A stretch of DNA of 64,000 nucleotides from Aeromonas lusitana (lineage in GTDB: Bacteria > Pseudomonadota > Gammaproteobacteria > Enterobacterales > Aeromonadaceae): NCBI RefSeq assembly GCF_002812985.1, contig NZ_PGCP01000036.1, positions 62,001 through 126,000 on the forward strand, given 5' to 3'. The translations under genes were made by a program, and so were the position numbers. The notes below the pieces were generated by a model. That model saw nothing but the letters and a program-made list of their open reading frames with translations, searched no databases and was not told the DNA's origin. Below, piece by piece: positions 10,641 through 20,369 of the stretch (its first letter is position 1; each line of letters starts with the position of its first letter).

Positions 10641-10669
10641 AAAAAGCCGACCTCAGGGTCGGCTTTTTT
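10641..10669 (+). terminator. Rho-independent terminator after pnp
   Basis: Stem AAAAAGCCGACC/GGTCGGCTTTTT with TCAG loop begins 16 nt after the pnp stop and ends in a T-run. Confidence 0.92.
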
Positions 10670-10779
10670 ATGCCTCATTTTCTTCGTAAGAGGGCTGCGG
10701 CAGCGAGATGGGTTGTTCCAACAGGCGCCAATTGTTATAAGGGACGACTCGCCTCGTCGCTGTCAAAAGGAATTGCAGT

Positions 10780-11997
10780 ATGTCATGGGCCTATCTCAGG
10801 CAATTTCCCCCGCTGGTCTGGATCGTGATCCTGGGTACCTTCATGGTACGCACCACCTTCTTCATGGTCTGGCCGTTTCTCTCCATTCTGCTCTACCGTG
10901 ACTACGGTCTGTCGGCGACCCTGATTGGCCTCATCCTGGGGTCGACTGCGGCCATCTCCACCCTGGTCAGCTTCTATGGGGGCTGGCTGTCGGACAAGTG
11001 GGGGCGGCGCAATATACTGCTGTTTGGCTGCCTGGTCTCGGCCTTGAGCGTCAGCCTGCTCGGGCTCTCCCATCAGGTGTTCTGGCTGGCGATTGGGGTG
11101 ATAGGCAGTGGGCTCTCCTACGGGCTCATCGATTCACCGGGCAAAGCGCTGATGGCCGATAGCCTGGCCGAGCCGAAGGCCCGCGAGCTGGCGCTGCACC
11201 TGCGTTACTTTCTGCTCAACCTGGGCGCCGCCATCGGTCCCCTGCTCGGGGTCAGCTATGGCCTGAGCGCGCGGCAGGAGACCTTCCTGCTGCTCAGCGG
11301 CAGCTATCTGTTGCTCGGCCTTGCTTTCATGTTCGGTTTTCGACTCGCGGGAGCTCAGGCAAGCAGTGCCGCCGGCCCTGGCATGCGCGCCGTGTTGCGC
11401 GTGCTCTGGCAGGATAGGGGCTTCCTGTTGCTGACGATGGCCAACATGCTGCTGATGCTGGTCTATGCCCAGTTCGAGTCACCGCTCATTCAGTATCTGA
11501 CTCGGGCGGGGGCCCCGGAGGTGGAGCGACTCATCGGTTGGCTGGTGGCGACCAATGCGCTGACCATAGTGATCCTGCAGTTCCCGCTGCTGCACCTGAC
11601 CGCCAACTGGCCCATCAAGCGCCGACTGCAGCTCGGTGTCGCCTTCTTCCTCAGCGCCCAGCTGCAGTTCGCGCTCGGAGATACCGCCATCTGGTGGCAT
11701 TGGATCGCGGCGGTGATCCTGCTCAGCATCGGCGAGTGTATCCTGTTCCCGCTGCTCAACGTACTGGTCGATCAGATGGCGCCGGAGCACCTCAAAGGCA
11801 GCTACTTCGGGGCGGCCTCCATATCCGGGCTCGGGATCGCCATCGGCGCGCTGCTGGGGGGCTGGATCCTGGCCAACTGGGGAGGCAGTTTGCTCTATGG
11901 CTGCATGGCGCTGCTCTGCCTGGCCATACTGCAGCTCTACGGATGGGGTGCCAAGGCCCCGCGACCGTCCCAGGTTCGAGCCGGCACCGGGGCCTGA
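10780..11997 (+). CDS. MFS transporter, drug:H+ antiporter-like
   Basis: Inner-membrane major facilitator protein of 405 residues with about 12 hydrophobic segments in two halves. The loop between helices 2 and 3 carries the family signature GGWLSDKWGRRNILL (about residues 67-81), and GLIDSPGKALMADS resembles the motif of DHA1 efflux pumps. It is about the size of E. coli MdtH (402) but similarity is only general, so the substrate cannot be named. AAAAGGA lies about 9 nt before the ATG. It stands alone downstream of pnp, with a convergent dsrE-like gene after it. Confidence 0.82.
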   Translation: MSWAYLRQFPPLVWIVILGTFMVRTTFFMVWPFLSILLYRDYGLSATLIGLILGSTAAISTLVSFYGGWLSDKWGRRNILLFGCLVSALSVSLLGLSHQVFWLAIGVIGSGLSYGLIDSPGKALMADSLAEPKARELALHLRYFLLNLGAAIGPLLGVSYGLSARQETFLLLSGSYLLLGLAFMFGFRLAGAQASSAAGPGMRAVLRVLWQDRGFLLLTMANMLLMLVYAQFESPLIQYLTRAGAPEVERLIGWLVATNALTIVILQFPLLHLTANWPIKRRLQLGVAFFLSAQLQFALGDTAIWWHWIAAVILLSIGECILFPLLNVLVDQMAPEHLKGSYFGAASISGLGIAIGALLGGWILANWGGSLLYGCMALLCLAILQLYGWGAKAPRPSQVRAGTGA

Positions 11998-12000
11998 GCC

Positions 12001-12354
12001 CTAGAAGGTCAGCACCTTGTCGGCCGCCAGGGTCCATTGGGCCAGCAGGGGCAGGGTACCTATCTCTATGCCCTCGATAAGGGGCAGGGGGCTGATGCCG
12101 CGGGCATCGGTGCAGGTCTTGCACAGCCGGATCAGGGTGCCTTGCGCCAGCAGGATCTCCAGCATCTGGCGCAGGTTGTACCCCTCCGCCGGCGCCTGAC
12201 CTGCCAGTGCCGCACCGACGGCATCGGACATCAGGAACAGCTTCAAAATGACGCCGCCCTGCTCGTTGAGGGCGATGGCAAGGCGCAGGGCGTTGAACAG
12301 GGACTCACTGCCGTAAGGGGCGCCGTTGGCTATGATGACGATCTGCTGCTTCAT
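12001..12354 (-). CDS. DsrE/YchN-family protein
   Basis: A 117-residue cytosolic protein of the DsrE/DsrF/YchN fold, recognisable by the N-terminal MKQQIVIIANGAPYGSE strand-loop, the central LKLFLMSDAV and the Cys-bearing LCKTCTDARG segment. Relatives take part in sulfur relay or form hexamers of unclear function. The ATG at 12354 with GGAGAG just upstream is preferred to an earlier in-frame start. It is convergent with the MFS gene (3 nt apart) and divergent from the DUF1090 gene. No other tus/dsr genes are nearby, so a specific role is not assigned. Confidence 0.75.
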   Translation of the reverse strand: MKQQIVIIANGAPYGSESLFNALRLAIALNEQGGVILKLFLMSDAVGAALAGQAPAEGYNLRQMLEILLAQGTLIRLCKTCTDARGISPLPLIEGIEIGTLPLLAQWTLAADKVLTF

Positions 12355-12515
12355 GGGACTCTCCGCGGTCAAAACGGTGATTGTAGCGCCATATGGATGC
12401 CGCCAGCATGATGCAGTGCAAACTATGTCGTAGCCCTTTTCCCTTTGGCTTGACCTCAAAGGATGAGTCAGGTCTCATAGGCGGCCATCCAATATGACAG
12501 GATCACGAGGTCGTT

Positions 12516-12908
12516 ATGTGGAAGATTGTCGGAATTAGCATGCTGCTGTTGGCCGGTCAGGCCTATGGCAGTGAGGCCGTTGGCTGCAAGGCCAAACATC
12601 AGGCGGTGATGGATCAACTGGTCTTCGCCAAGGCGCACAACAACGCCGATCAGGTCGCCGGGCTGGAGCAGGCCCTGCGCAATATCGAGACCCATTGCAC
12701 CGATGCCGGGCTCGTCAAGGAGCAGCAAGAGAAGGTCGCCAAGCAGAAGGAAGAGGTGGAGGAACGCCTAGCCGATCTGCAGAGCGCCCGTGTCTCTGGA
12801 AAGCCGGACAAGATCGCCAAGAAGCAGGCCAAGCTGGAGGAGTCCCAGGCCGAGCTGCTGGAGGCCCAGCGCGAGCTGGAGGCGTTGCAGAAGCTGGTCA
12901 AACCCTGA
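12516..12908 (+). CDS. yqjC: DUF1090 family periplasmic protein (YqjC-like)
   Basis: A 130-residue secreted protein with a signal peptide (MWKIVGISMLLLAGQAYGSEA) followed by a Cys pair and a long charged coiled coil. CKAKHQAVMDQLVFAKAHNN, GLEQALRNIETHC and KVAKQKEEVEERLADLQSA closely match the pattern of E. coli YqjC (DUF1090). The C-terminal half is heptad-rich Lys/Glu/Ala helix. Function of the family is not established. A bidirectional terminator follows. Confidence 0.85.
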   Translation: MWKIVGISMLLLAGQAYGSEAVGCKAKHQAVMDQLVFAKAHNNADQVAGLEQALRNIETHCTDAGLVKEQQEKVAKQKEEVEERLADLQSARVSGKPDKIAKKQAKLEESQAELLEAQRELEALQKLVKP

Positions 12909-12930
12909 GGCTGCAGAGCGCACATAAAAA

Positions 12931-12956
12931 AGCCGGACATTGTCCGGCTTTTTTAT
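12931..12956. terminator. Bidirectional terminator between yqjC and yfhL
   Basis: A 9-bp stem AAGCCGGAC/GTCCGGCTT with a 3-nt loop, flanked by A and T runs, serves the convergent yqjC (+) and trhP-yfhL (-) transcripts. Confidence 0.9.
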
Positions 12957-12975
12957 TGCGTGAGGAGGCGGCCTG

Positions 12976-14590
<1,615 letters not shown>

Positions 14591-14776
14591 GTTGGACTCT
14601 TAGTATCTGATTGCAAATCAGGACGACACCACCTGATGGCATCGTATTGGTTCATCGGCGCTGCGCGACCGTACTCGACGCACGGCTGCCGATGGCGGTA
14701 CACCCGAGTATGAATTGATTCGATACTCCTGATATACGGGGTGCGAGATTGTACTCGCCACCGGCCCATCATGCAA
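14591..14776 (-). promoter_or_regulatory. trhP promoter and structured 5' leader
   Basis: On the minus strand TTGCAT (14771-14776) and TACAAT (14748-14753) are spaced by 17 nt. The predicted start near 14741 leaves a leader of about 150 nt before trhP. It holds two inverted repeats: GAGTAT...ATACTC with inner GAAT/ATTC (14706-14728), and CTGATT-GCA-AATCAG (14607-14621), which ends 17 nt before the start codon. No known riboswitch was recognised. The structures may control translation or be operators. Confidence 0.55.
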
Positions 14777-15044
14777 TTTGAGTGGGTATCACAGGGCCGC
14801 GCGTTCTGTTCATTTTACGCTCAGATTGCCGATGCTAGGGTGTCAGGAACCCGCGCCAGGAGATAGTTGGAGGCAGAATGGATCTTTTCCGTGAAAAAGC
14901 CGCCTCTTCAAGTTGAAATTTTGTCCGACTCGGGAAAGAATGCGCGCTCGGTTATTGGTCTCGGGCGCGGATGATTCGCCTCAGGACAGACCGAGGATGA
15001 GCGGGCCTTCGGCCAACAGGTACTGGAAACCACACAGGAATTTT
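14777..15044 (+). promoter_or_regulatory. Upstream region of the L,D-transpeptidase gene with candidate promoter
   Basis: TTGAAA (14913-14918) and AAGAAT (14936-14941) with 17-nt spacing form a plausible promoter about 100 nt before the gene. Upstream, a strong GGAGG precedes a 12-codon open frame (14878-14916, product [12 protein letters not shown]); it would end inside the -35 element, so it is probably chance. No other gene is visible here. Confidence 0.4.
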
Positions 15045-15971
15045 ATGAATCCCCTTCGCATTGCCGCTTCGGCCCTTTTTTGCACTCTGACCCTGGTCAG
15101 CCAGCAGGCCGCGGCCGTTGAATACGTGCTGCCCGCCGCCAACAGCCGTCTGATTGGTGAGAATCAGGAGTACGTGGTGCCTGCGGACAACCGTCCGCTG
15201 GAGCAGATCGCCTCCGACTTCCAGTTGGGTCTGACCAACATCATGGAAGCGAACCCGGGTGTCGACCCCTATCTGCCGACTCCGGGCAGCAAGCTGGTCA
15301 TCCCCCATCAGCTGATCCTGCCAAATGCGCCGCGCGAAGGGATCGTCATCAACGTGGCAGAGATGCGTCTCTACTACTACCCGAAAGGTCAGAACGTGGT
15401 GCAGGTACTGCCCATCGGCATCGGCCAGCTGGGGGTCAACACCCCGGAAAACTGGATCACCAAGGTAGAGCGCAAGCGCGCCAACCCGACCTGGACCCCG
15501 ACCGAGAACATCCGTCGTCGCTACGCCGCCCAGGGTAAGACCCTGCCTGCGGTCTGGCCAGCCGGCCCGGATAACCCCATGGGCCTGCACGCCCTCTACA
15601 TCGGCAACCTCTACGCCATCCACGGCACCAACGCCACCTTCGGCATCGGTCTGCGAGTGAGCAGCGGCTGTGTGCGTCTGCGCGCCGACGACATCAAGTA
15701 CCTGTTCGACAAGGTACCGGTCGGTACCCGCGTCCAGTTCGTGAACCAGCCGGTGAAATCCACCGTCGAGCCGGACGGCGGCCGCTACATGGAAGTCCAT
15801 GAGCCGCTGTCACGCAACGAGGCCGAGTTCAACTCCACTGCCTCGGTGCCGCTCCCCATGACCCCGGCCATCACCCGCTTCATCGCTCACGCCGACAGCG
15901 ACTCCAACCTGGTCAAACAGGTGCTGGAACAGCGCTCCGGTATGCCGACGCGCCTCAACCCGCAGGCTTGA
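15045..15971 (+). CDS. Periplasmic L,D-transpeptidase (ErfK/YbiS/YcfS/YnhG family)
   Basis: A 308-residue exported enzyme that forms 3-3 crosslinks or attaches lipoprotein to peptidoglycan through meso-DAP. A signal peptide with cleavage after QQAAA (about residue 23) is followed by a LysM-like segment ([21 protein letters not shown]...) and the YkuD domain from about residue 100. The catalytic motif is present as IHGTN...SSGCVRL, with the nucleophilic Cys near residue 210. Start ATG at 15045 has AGGAA upstream and gives a good signal peptide; the longer frame does not. Which paralogue it is cannot be told from sequence alone. Confidence 0.9.
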   Translation: MNPLRIAASALFCTLTLVSQQAAAVEYVLPAANSRLIGENQEYVVPADNRPLEQIASDFQLGLTNIMEANPGVDPYLPTPGSKLVIPHQLILPNAPREGIVINVAEMRLYYYPKGQNVVQVLPIGIGQLGVNTPENWITKVERKRANPTWTPTENIRRRYAAQGKTLPAVWPAGPDNPMGLHALYIGNLYAIHGTNATFGIGLRVSSGCVRLRADDIKYLFDKVPVGTRVQFVNQPVKSTVEPDGGRYMEVHEPLSRNEAEFNSTASVPLPMTPAITRFIAHADSDSNLVKQVLEQRSGMPTRLNPQA

Positions 15972-15990
15972 TAGCCTCAGGGTATAGAGA

Positions 15991-16026
15991 AACAATAACG
16001 GCGACCTCAGGGTCGCCGTTATTGTT
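15991..16026. terminator. Strong bidirectional terminator after the L,D-transpeptidase
   Basis: A 16-bp perfect stem AACAATAACGGCGACC/GGTCGCCGTTATTGTT with TCAG loop lies between convergent genes. Confidence 0.9.
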
Positions 16027-16042
16027 TCTGTGTGCCTCTGGC

Positions 16043-16417
16043 TCAGGCGACGGGCGGTGCATAGAGGGCGAGGCGGTTGCCCTCTGTGTCTTCGATGATG
16101 ACCCGGGAGCCGTGGCCGCTGCCGATGCTGTGCAGGGGCTCGAGTACCCGCCCGCCGAGTCTGGGCACCATGCGTTCCGCTTCTCTCAGCCTGTCCCCTA
16201 GGGAGAGATAGATGAGGGGGCCGAGCCCGCCCGGTTGATGATATTCATCCATGGGACCGAGGCAGGCCGCCGCGTTGTTGCCATCATGGCGCAGCATGGC
16301 AAAGCGGATCTCTTCTTGTATTGGCGTGACCTCTATATCGAGCAGGGCCGCGTAGAAGGCCATGGCGCGATCCAGATCCCGGGTCGGAATGTCGGCCCAA
16401 ACCAGGGTGTTGTCCAT
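16043..16417 (-). CDS. VOC family (glyoxalase/bleomycin-resistance fold) protein
   Basis: A 124-residue cytosolic protein with the paired beta-alpha-beta-beta-beta modules of the vicinal oxygen chelate fold: LVWADIPTRDLDRAMAFYAALLD at the start and a C-terminal module with RVIIEDTEGNRLALYAPP. The conserved closing Glu/Gly-Asn pattern of the family is present (EDTEGNRLALY). Substrate is unknown; it could be a lyase, dioxygenase or antibiotic-binding protein. The ATG at 16417 is chosen with GGAG about 8 nt upstream; a TTG start 6 codons earlier is possible. Confidence 0.8.
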   Translation of the reverse strand: MDNTLVWADIPTRDLDRAMAFYAALLDIEVTPIQEEIRFAMLRHDGNNAAACLGPMDEYHQPGGLGPLIYLSLGDRLREAERMVPRLGGRVLEPLHSIGSGHGSRVIIEDTEGNRLALYAPPVA

Positions 16418-16721
16418 CTTGGTGTTCTCCAGCAATATCCGGCCGATGCGACCGGCGGCTCTTGGAAGCAGTTCACGATCTTACTGCGAGGCCGTGATCA
16501 AGGCTCATGTGCTGCTCGGAATCCTCACGTATATCTATACGCTCCGATTCCTGCGCCGCTCTTTACCTTGCTGACGACCTCTCGCGACAGATCGTAAACA
16601 GGTTCTTAGAGGGTAGGAGTGGCCAATGGGGGTTGCCAGCCATAAAAAAGCGGCGCCTGATGGCGCCGCTTTTGTAATTCGGATGGATGGCGGAAGCACT
16701 CGACTTCCCAGGGGCAAACCA
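16418..16721. other. 304-bp intergenic region with a terminator and an imperfect dyad
   Basis: The region between the VOC gene (-) and tldE (-) holds no supported gene. A nested inverted repeat (GGAATC...GATTCC with CGTATA/TATACG inside, 16519-16552) lies about 100 nt upstream of the VOC start and might be regulatory. A terminator for tldE is near its left-hand end of transcription (separate entry). Confidence 0.45.
16646..16673. terminator. Rho-independent terminator downstream of tldE
   Basis: Stem AAAAGCGGCGCC/GGCGCCGCTTTT with TGAT loop, symmetrical A/T runs. It ends the minus-strand tldD-tldE transcript about 50 nt after tldE. Confidence 0.88.
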
Positions 16722-18062
16722 TCACTTGCCGGCGATGCTCAAGCCACCGAAGCGGATGAGGGGGGCGTAGAAGCCCTTGCCATCGTCGTGGTGCAGCAGA
16801 TTGCCGACCGCTTCCAGCTCTCCCAGCAGACGGTAGAAGTTGCCCGCGACCGTGATGCCACGCACCGGCTGGACCCGTTCACCGTCCCGGCACAGGAAGC
16901 CGGAGGCGCCGAACGAGAAGTCGCCGCTCACCGCATCGGCCCCGGAGTGCAGGCCGTCCAGCTTGACCAGCTCCAGATACTCGCCTGCCTTGACCTCGGC
17001 TTCTGTGTGAGGGCCTGTGCCAAACACCAGATGACGGGGGGCCACGTCCAGAGTGCTGCGGGCACTGCGGGCCGCGGCGCCATTGCTGGCCACGCCGAAG
17101 TGGTGGGCGGTGGCGCTGTTGTGCAGCAGGGTCTTGAGCTCCCCCTCGCCGATGAGCAACAGATCCTGGGTGGGCGCCCCTTCACCGTCGAACCCCTTGA
17201 TGCGCATGCCACCCGGCATATGGATCCGGCTCTCCAGGGTGAGCCAGCGGGAGGCCACGCTCTGGCCGAGCTTGTCCCGCCAGGGGTTGATCCCCTGCTG
17301 GGCCCATTTGCCCGACAGGGCGGACTGGAAGCAGCCAAACAGGCTGGCAAGGCAGTTGAGGCTGAACAGCGCGCTGTAGCGGCCACTGGGGATCGCCTCG
17401 CCCATCAGCAGGCCATCGGTCACGGCATAGACCTGCTCGATGAGGGAGCGGCTGTCAAGCTCGTCGAAGCGGCGGGTATATTGCCCCTGATAGTGCATGG
17501 ATTGGCGGCCATCACGTTCGATCAGCGCCGAGGTGTGGCAACCGACGCTGAACTCTCCATGCTGGCAGAAGGTGCCCTGGCTGTTGGCGAGCCAGAGTCG
17601 GCTCTCTCCCTCGAACAGGCTGTTGTAGGGGGCGCCGGTCACATCCGGCAGGGCCAGCATGTCGGATTCGAGGCGCAGGGCCAGGGCTATCTTCTCCTCC
17701 ACCGGCGTGGTATCGGGCTGATGGATCTCGGCACCGTCGGTGCTTAACTGGCTATGGGCGACCCGAATGGCCTGATCCCCGTCCAGCTTGGCGAAGCGGC
17801 TGGCATCGAGCGCATCCTGCAGCATGGCATCGAGGGCCGCCTCGTCCAGGGATTCCGAGTAGGCGATGCCGACCCGGCCGTCTTTGATGAGGCGAATGCC
17901 GATCTGCTGGCTGCTGGTGACCTTGTATTCACCGAGCTCGCCCTTGTCGGCCTTGAGGGAGAAGGCTCTGTCCTGATTGGCGATGATGTCCGCCTCGGCG
18001 CCAAGATCCGCGACCTTGTCCAGCAGGCGATTGAGCAAGGGCTTCATGTCGATGGTGCTCAT
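16722..18062 (-). CDS. TldE/PmbA-family protein, non-catalytic partner of TldD
   Basis: A 446-residue protein of the TldD/PmbA superfamily. The C-terminal half has the family signature SFGASGFLCRDGERVQPVRGITVAGNFYRLL, and the N-terminal half has IGIRLIKDGRVGIAYS. There is no HExxxH zinc motif, so by analogy to E. coli TldE it would be the substrate-handling partner of TldD. Its start overlaps the tldD stop (ATGA), so the two are translated together and probably form a heterodimer. A terminator follows. Whether this pair is the canonical TldD/E or an additional paralogous set cannot be decided from the window. Confidence 0.88.
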   Translation of the reverse strand: MSTIDMKPLLNRLLDKVADLGAEADIIANQDRAFSLKADKGELGEYKVTSSQQIGIRLIKDGRVGIAYSESLDEAALDAMLQDALDASRFAKLDGDQAIRVAHSQLSTDGAEIHQPDTTPVEEKIALALRLESDMLALPDVTGAPYNSLFEGESRLWLANSQGTFCQHGEFSVGCHTSALIERDGRQSMHYQGQYTRRFDELDSRSLIEQVYAVTDGLLMGEAIPSGRYSALFSLNCLASLFGCFQSALSGKWAQQGINPWRDKLGQSVASRWLTLESRIHMPGGMRIKGFDGEGAPTQDLLLIGEGELKTLLHNSATAHHFGVASNGAAARSARSTLDVAPRHLVFGTGPHTEAEVKAGEYLELVKLDGLHSGADAVSGDFSFGASGFLCRDGERVQPVRGITVAGNFYRLLGELEAVGNLLHHDDGKGFYAPLIRFGGLSIAGK

Positions 18063-19462
18063 CAGGCGTTACCCCCTACCAGAATGCTGTTGACCTTGAG
18101 CTGCGGTTGACCGACGGAGGCGGGAATGGAGCCCGACACCGAGCCGCACATGCCGGCGGAGATGGCCAGATCTTTACCCACCATGGAGATCTCTTGCAGC
18201 ACCTGGGGGCCGGTGCCGATCAGGGTCGCCGACTTGAGCGGCTTGGTGACCTTGCCCCCTTCGATGAGGTAGGCCTCCTGCACGTTGAAGTTGAACTCCC
18301 CCGTGCCCGGTTGCACTGAGCCGCCCCCCATCCGCTTGGCATAGATGCCGTACTCCACCGATGCCAGCATCTCGTCCAGGCTGTGGTGGCCCGCCTCTAT
18401 GTAGGTGTTGCGCATGCGCGACGCCGGGGCGAAGCGGTAGGACTCGCGCCGACCCGAGCCGGTGCGGGCATAGCCGGTCTTCAGCGCCCCCATGCGATCG
18501 ACCAGGAAGCCGCTCAGCACGCCATTCTTGATGAGCTGGGTGTGCTGGGTTGCCATGCCTTCGTCATCGACGTTGATGGAGCCCCAGGCGTTGCCTTGCA
18601 GGCCTTCATCTACCGCGTTGACCACGGGGCTCGCGATGAGCTGGCCCATCTTGTCGTGGAACACGGAGGCCTTCTTGGCCACCGAGGTGGTCTCCAGCAG
18701 ATGGCCGCACGCTTCGTGGAAGATGACGCCGCCAAAGCCGCTCTCCAGGATGACCGGCAGGGTGCCGCTCGGGCAGGGGGCTGCGCCGAGTTTCACCAGC
18801 GCCTGACGGGTGGAGGAGAGGGCCAGCTCGCGGGGATCGATGAGGGCCGCATGTTCCCAGCCCATCATGGCGCCGGGAGCCTCGTAGCCCACGCTCTGCT
18901 CACCGCCGGCCAGGGCTATGGTTTGGGCCGTGATGCGGTTGTAGTGGCGGCGATCACTCACCTGCAGCCCTTCGCTGTTGAAGATCTCCACCTCCTGTTC
19001 CCAGCCAAGGGCGCTGGCGGAGAACTGGCTGACCTTGGTGCTCTCGGCGCGGGCCGCGGCATCCATGGCGTGCAGATAGGCAATCTTCTGCTCCAGCAGC
19101 TTGTCTGCCGACAGGGGCAGGGCCACCGGGTTGCGATCGCTGAGTCGGGTGAAATCAAACGCGCTGGCGGTGACCACGGGGTCGCGCCTGTCCTTGGCCG
19201 CCAAGAGGCTGACAATGCGCAGCAGCTCGTTGCGATCGGCCAGGTTGGTGTAGCCGTACAGCACCTTGTGGCCGTAACAGAGGCGTACCCCTATGCCGAA
19301 ATCTAGGCCACCGCTGATGGCTTCGATCTGGCTGGAGAGCAGGCTGAGCTGGCTGCGGCGCTTGCGCTCCACGAACAGCTCGGCGAAGTCGGCACCCAGC
19401 GCCAGGGCGTGATCGAGCACGTCGCGGGCGATGGCGGGGGCCAACAGGGAGAATGAGGTCAT
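18062..19462 (-). CDS. TldD-family zinc metalloprotease
   Basis: A 466-residue member of the TldD/PmbA superfamily with the metal-binding HExxxH motif: GGVIFHEACGHLLE (about residue 240). Other family features are TGSGRRESYRFAP, SVEYGIYAKRMGGGSVQPGTGEFNF, EAYLIEGGKVTKP and ATLIGTGPQVLQEISMVG. In E. coli the TldD/E heterodimer degrades unfolded peptides and trims microcin B17 and CcdA. Here the motif is HEACGHLLE rather than E. coli HEAVGHGLE and overall similarity to E. coli TldD looks moderate. AAGGA lies 6 nt before the ATG. The downstream partner overlaps by 4 nt. Confidence 0.88.
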   Translation of the reverse strand: MTSFSLLAPAIARDVLDHALALGADFAELFVERKRRSQLSLLSSQIEAISGGLDFGIGVRLCYGHKVLYGYTNLADRNELLRIVSLLAAKDRRDPVVTASAFDFTRLSDRNPVALPLSADKLLEQKIAYLHAMDAAARAESTKVSQFSASALGWEQEVEIFNSEGLQVSDRRHYNRITAQTIALAGGEQSVGYEAPGAMMGWEHAALIDPRELALSSTRQALVKLGAAPCPSGTLPVILESGFGGVIFHEACGHLLETTSVAKKASVFHDKMGQLIASPVVNAVDEGLQGNAWGSINVDDEGMATQHTQLIKNGVLSGFLVDRMGALKTGYARTGSGRRESYRFAPASRMRNTYIEAGHHSLDEMLASVEYGIYAKRMGGGSVQPGTGEFNFNVQEAYLIEGGKVTKPLKSATLIGTGPQVLQEISMVGKDLAISAGMCGSVSGSIPASVGQPQLKVNSILVGGNA

Positions 19463-19593
19463 AGAATATCCTTTTCTGGTCTGTTTCCTGTTTGCTTCCG
19501 ACGCCCTGATTGAGGTTGTTATGGGGCGTCGATTCCATTGTTGCAGACCAGCCTGAAAAAGTCGCTATTGCGCCAGGCGATGATACCGATAGG

Positions 19594-19640
19594 GAAAACA
19601 GGCGCAGTAACTGCGCCCGAGCGGCTCAGTGAGCCGCTCG
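19594..19640 (-). terminator. Tandem hairpins downstream of fldB
   Basis: Reading the minus strand after fldB, an 11-bp inverted repeat (CGAGCGGCTCA/TGAGCCGCTCG, 19618-19640) is followed directly by a second stem (GGCGCAGT/ACTGCGCC, 19601-19617) and then TGTTTTC. The second hairpin plus T-run is the likely terminator. Confidence 0.7.
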
Positions 19641-19657
19641 GGGAGGAGGAGGAGGGG

Positions 19658-20176
19658 TCAGAGCAGCTCGTGGATCTCGCCCAGGATCTGGTCGACCCAC
19701 TGCTCGATGCGGGGCTCGGTCTGATCGTACTGATTGGCGTCATCAAGGGCTAGGCCGACGAAGTGGCGACCGTCGTCGATCAGCGCCTTGGAGGCATCGA
19801 ACTCGTAGCCTTCGTTGGGCCAGTAACCCACCAGCTTGACCCCCTTGGGCAGCAGCTGATCGTGCAACAGGCCGAGGGCGTCCTGATACCATTCGCCGTA
19901 GCCGAGCTGATCGCCCATGCCGAACAGGGCTATGATGCGCCCCTCCAGATCGACCTCGGCAATGTCATCCCAGCGGGATTCCCAATCTTCCTGCAACTCG
20001 CCGAAATCCCAGGTGGAGATGCCGAGGATCAGGATGTCGTACTCCTGCATGCGGGCGAGGGGCACGTCCTTGATGTTGTGCAGATCGACCAGCTCGGGGC
20101 CGATAAGGGCGCGGATCTTCTCGGCAGCCATCTCGGTGTAACAGGTGGTTGAGCCGTAAAACAAACCTATCTTCAT
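19658..20176 (-). CDS. fldB: Flavodoxin FldB
   Basis: Cytosolic FMN electron carrier of 172 residues. The N-terminal phosphate-binding loop [15 protein letters not shown] and the isoalloxazine-binding stretches [16 protein letters not shown] and [17 protein letters not shown] match E. coli FldB, distinct from FldA. It is divergent from xerD, exactly as in E. coli. The ATG at 20176 gives the conserved MKIGLFYG start. Confidence 0.95.
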   Translation of the reverse strand: MKIGLFYGSTTCYTEMAAEKIRALIGPELVDLHNIKDVPLARMQEYDILILGISTWDFGELQEDWESRWDDIAEVDLEGRIIALFGMGDQLGYGEWYQDALGLLHDQLLPKGVKLVGYWPNEGYEFDASKALIDDGRHFVGLALDDANQYDQTEPRIEQWVDQILGEIHELL

Positions 20177-20369
20177 CGCTCTTCTCTCGATCGCGGTGGG
20201 CAACGATGGGGCGGGCGACCGGATGGGGCCAGCCCGGGGGAGGGGGCCAGTCTAGCAGATTGCGACCCGGCCTTCACCGGGCACGCGCTTCGCAGCCGCC
20301 GGTGCCATCTCTTGCCGTGCCTTGGCGCCGCGCTACAATGGCGCACCGTTTGCCGAAGACTCAAGCCCC

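Noticed and set aside
14878-14916. 12-codon ORF with strong GGAGG as a leader peptide
   Set aside because: It has no run of a single amino acid, no attenuator stem follows, and it overlaps the candidate -35 of the next gene. Probably chance.
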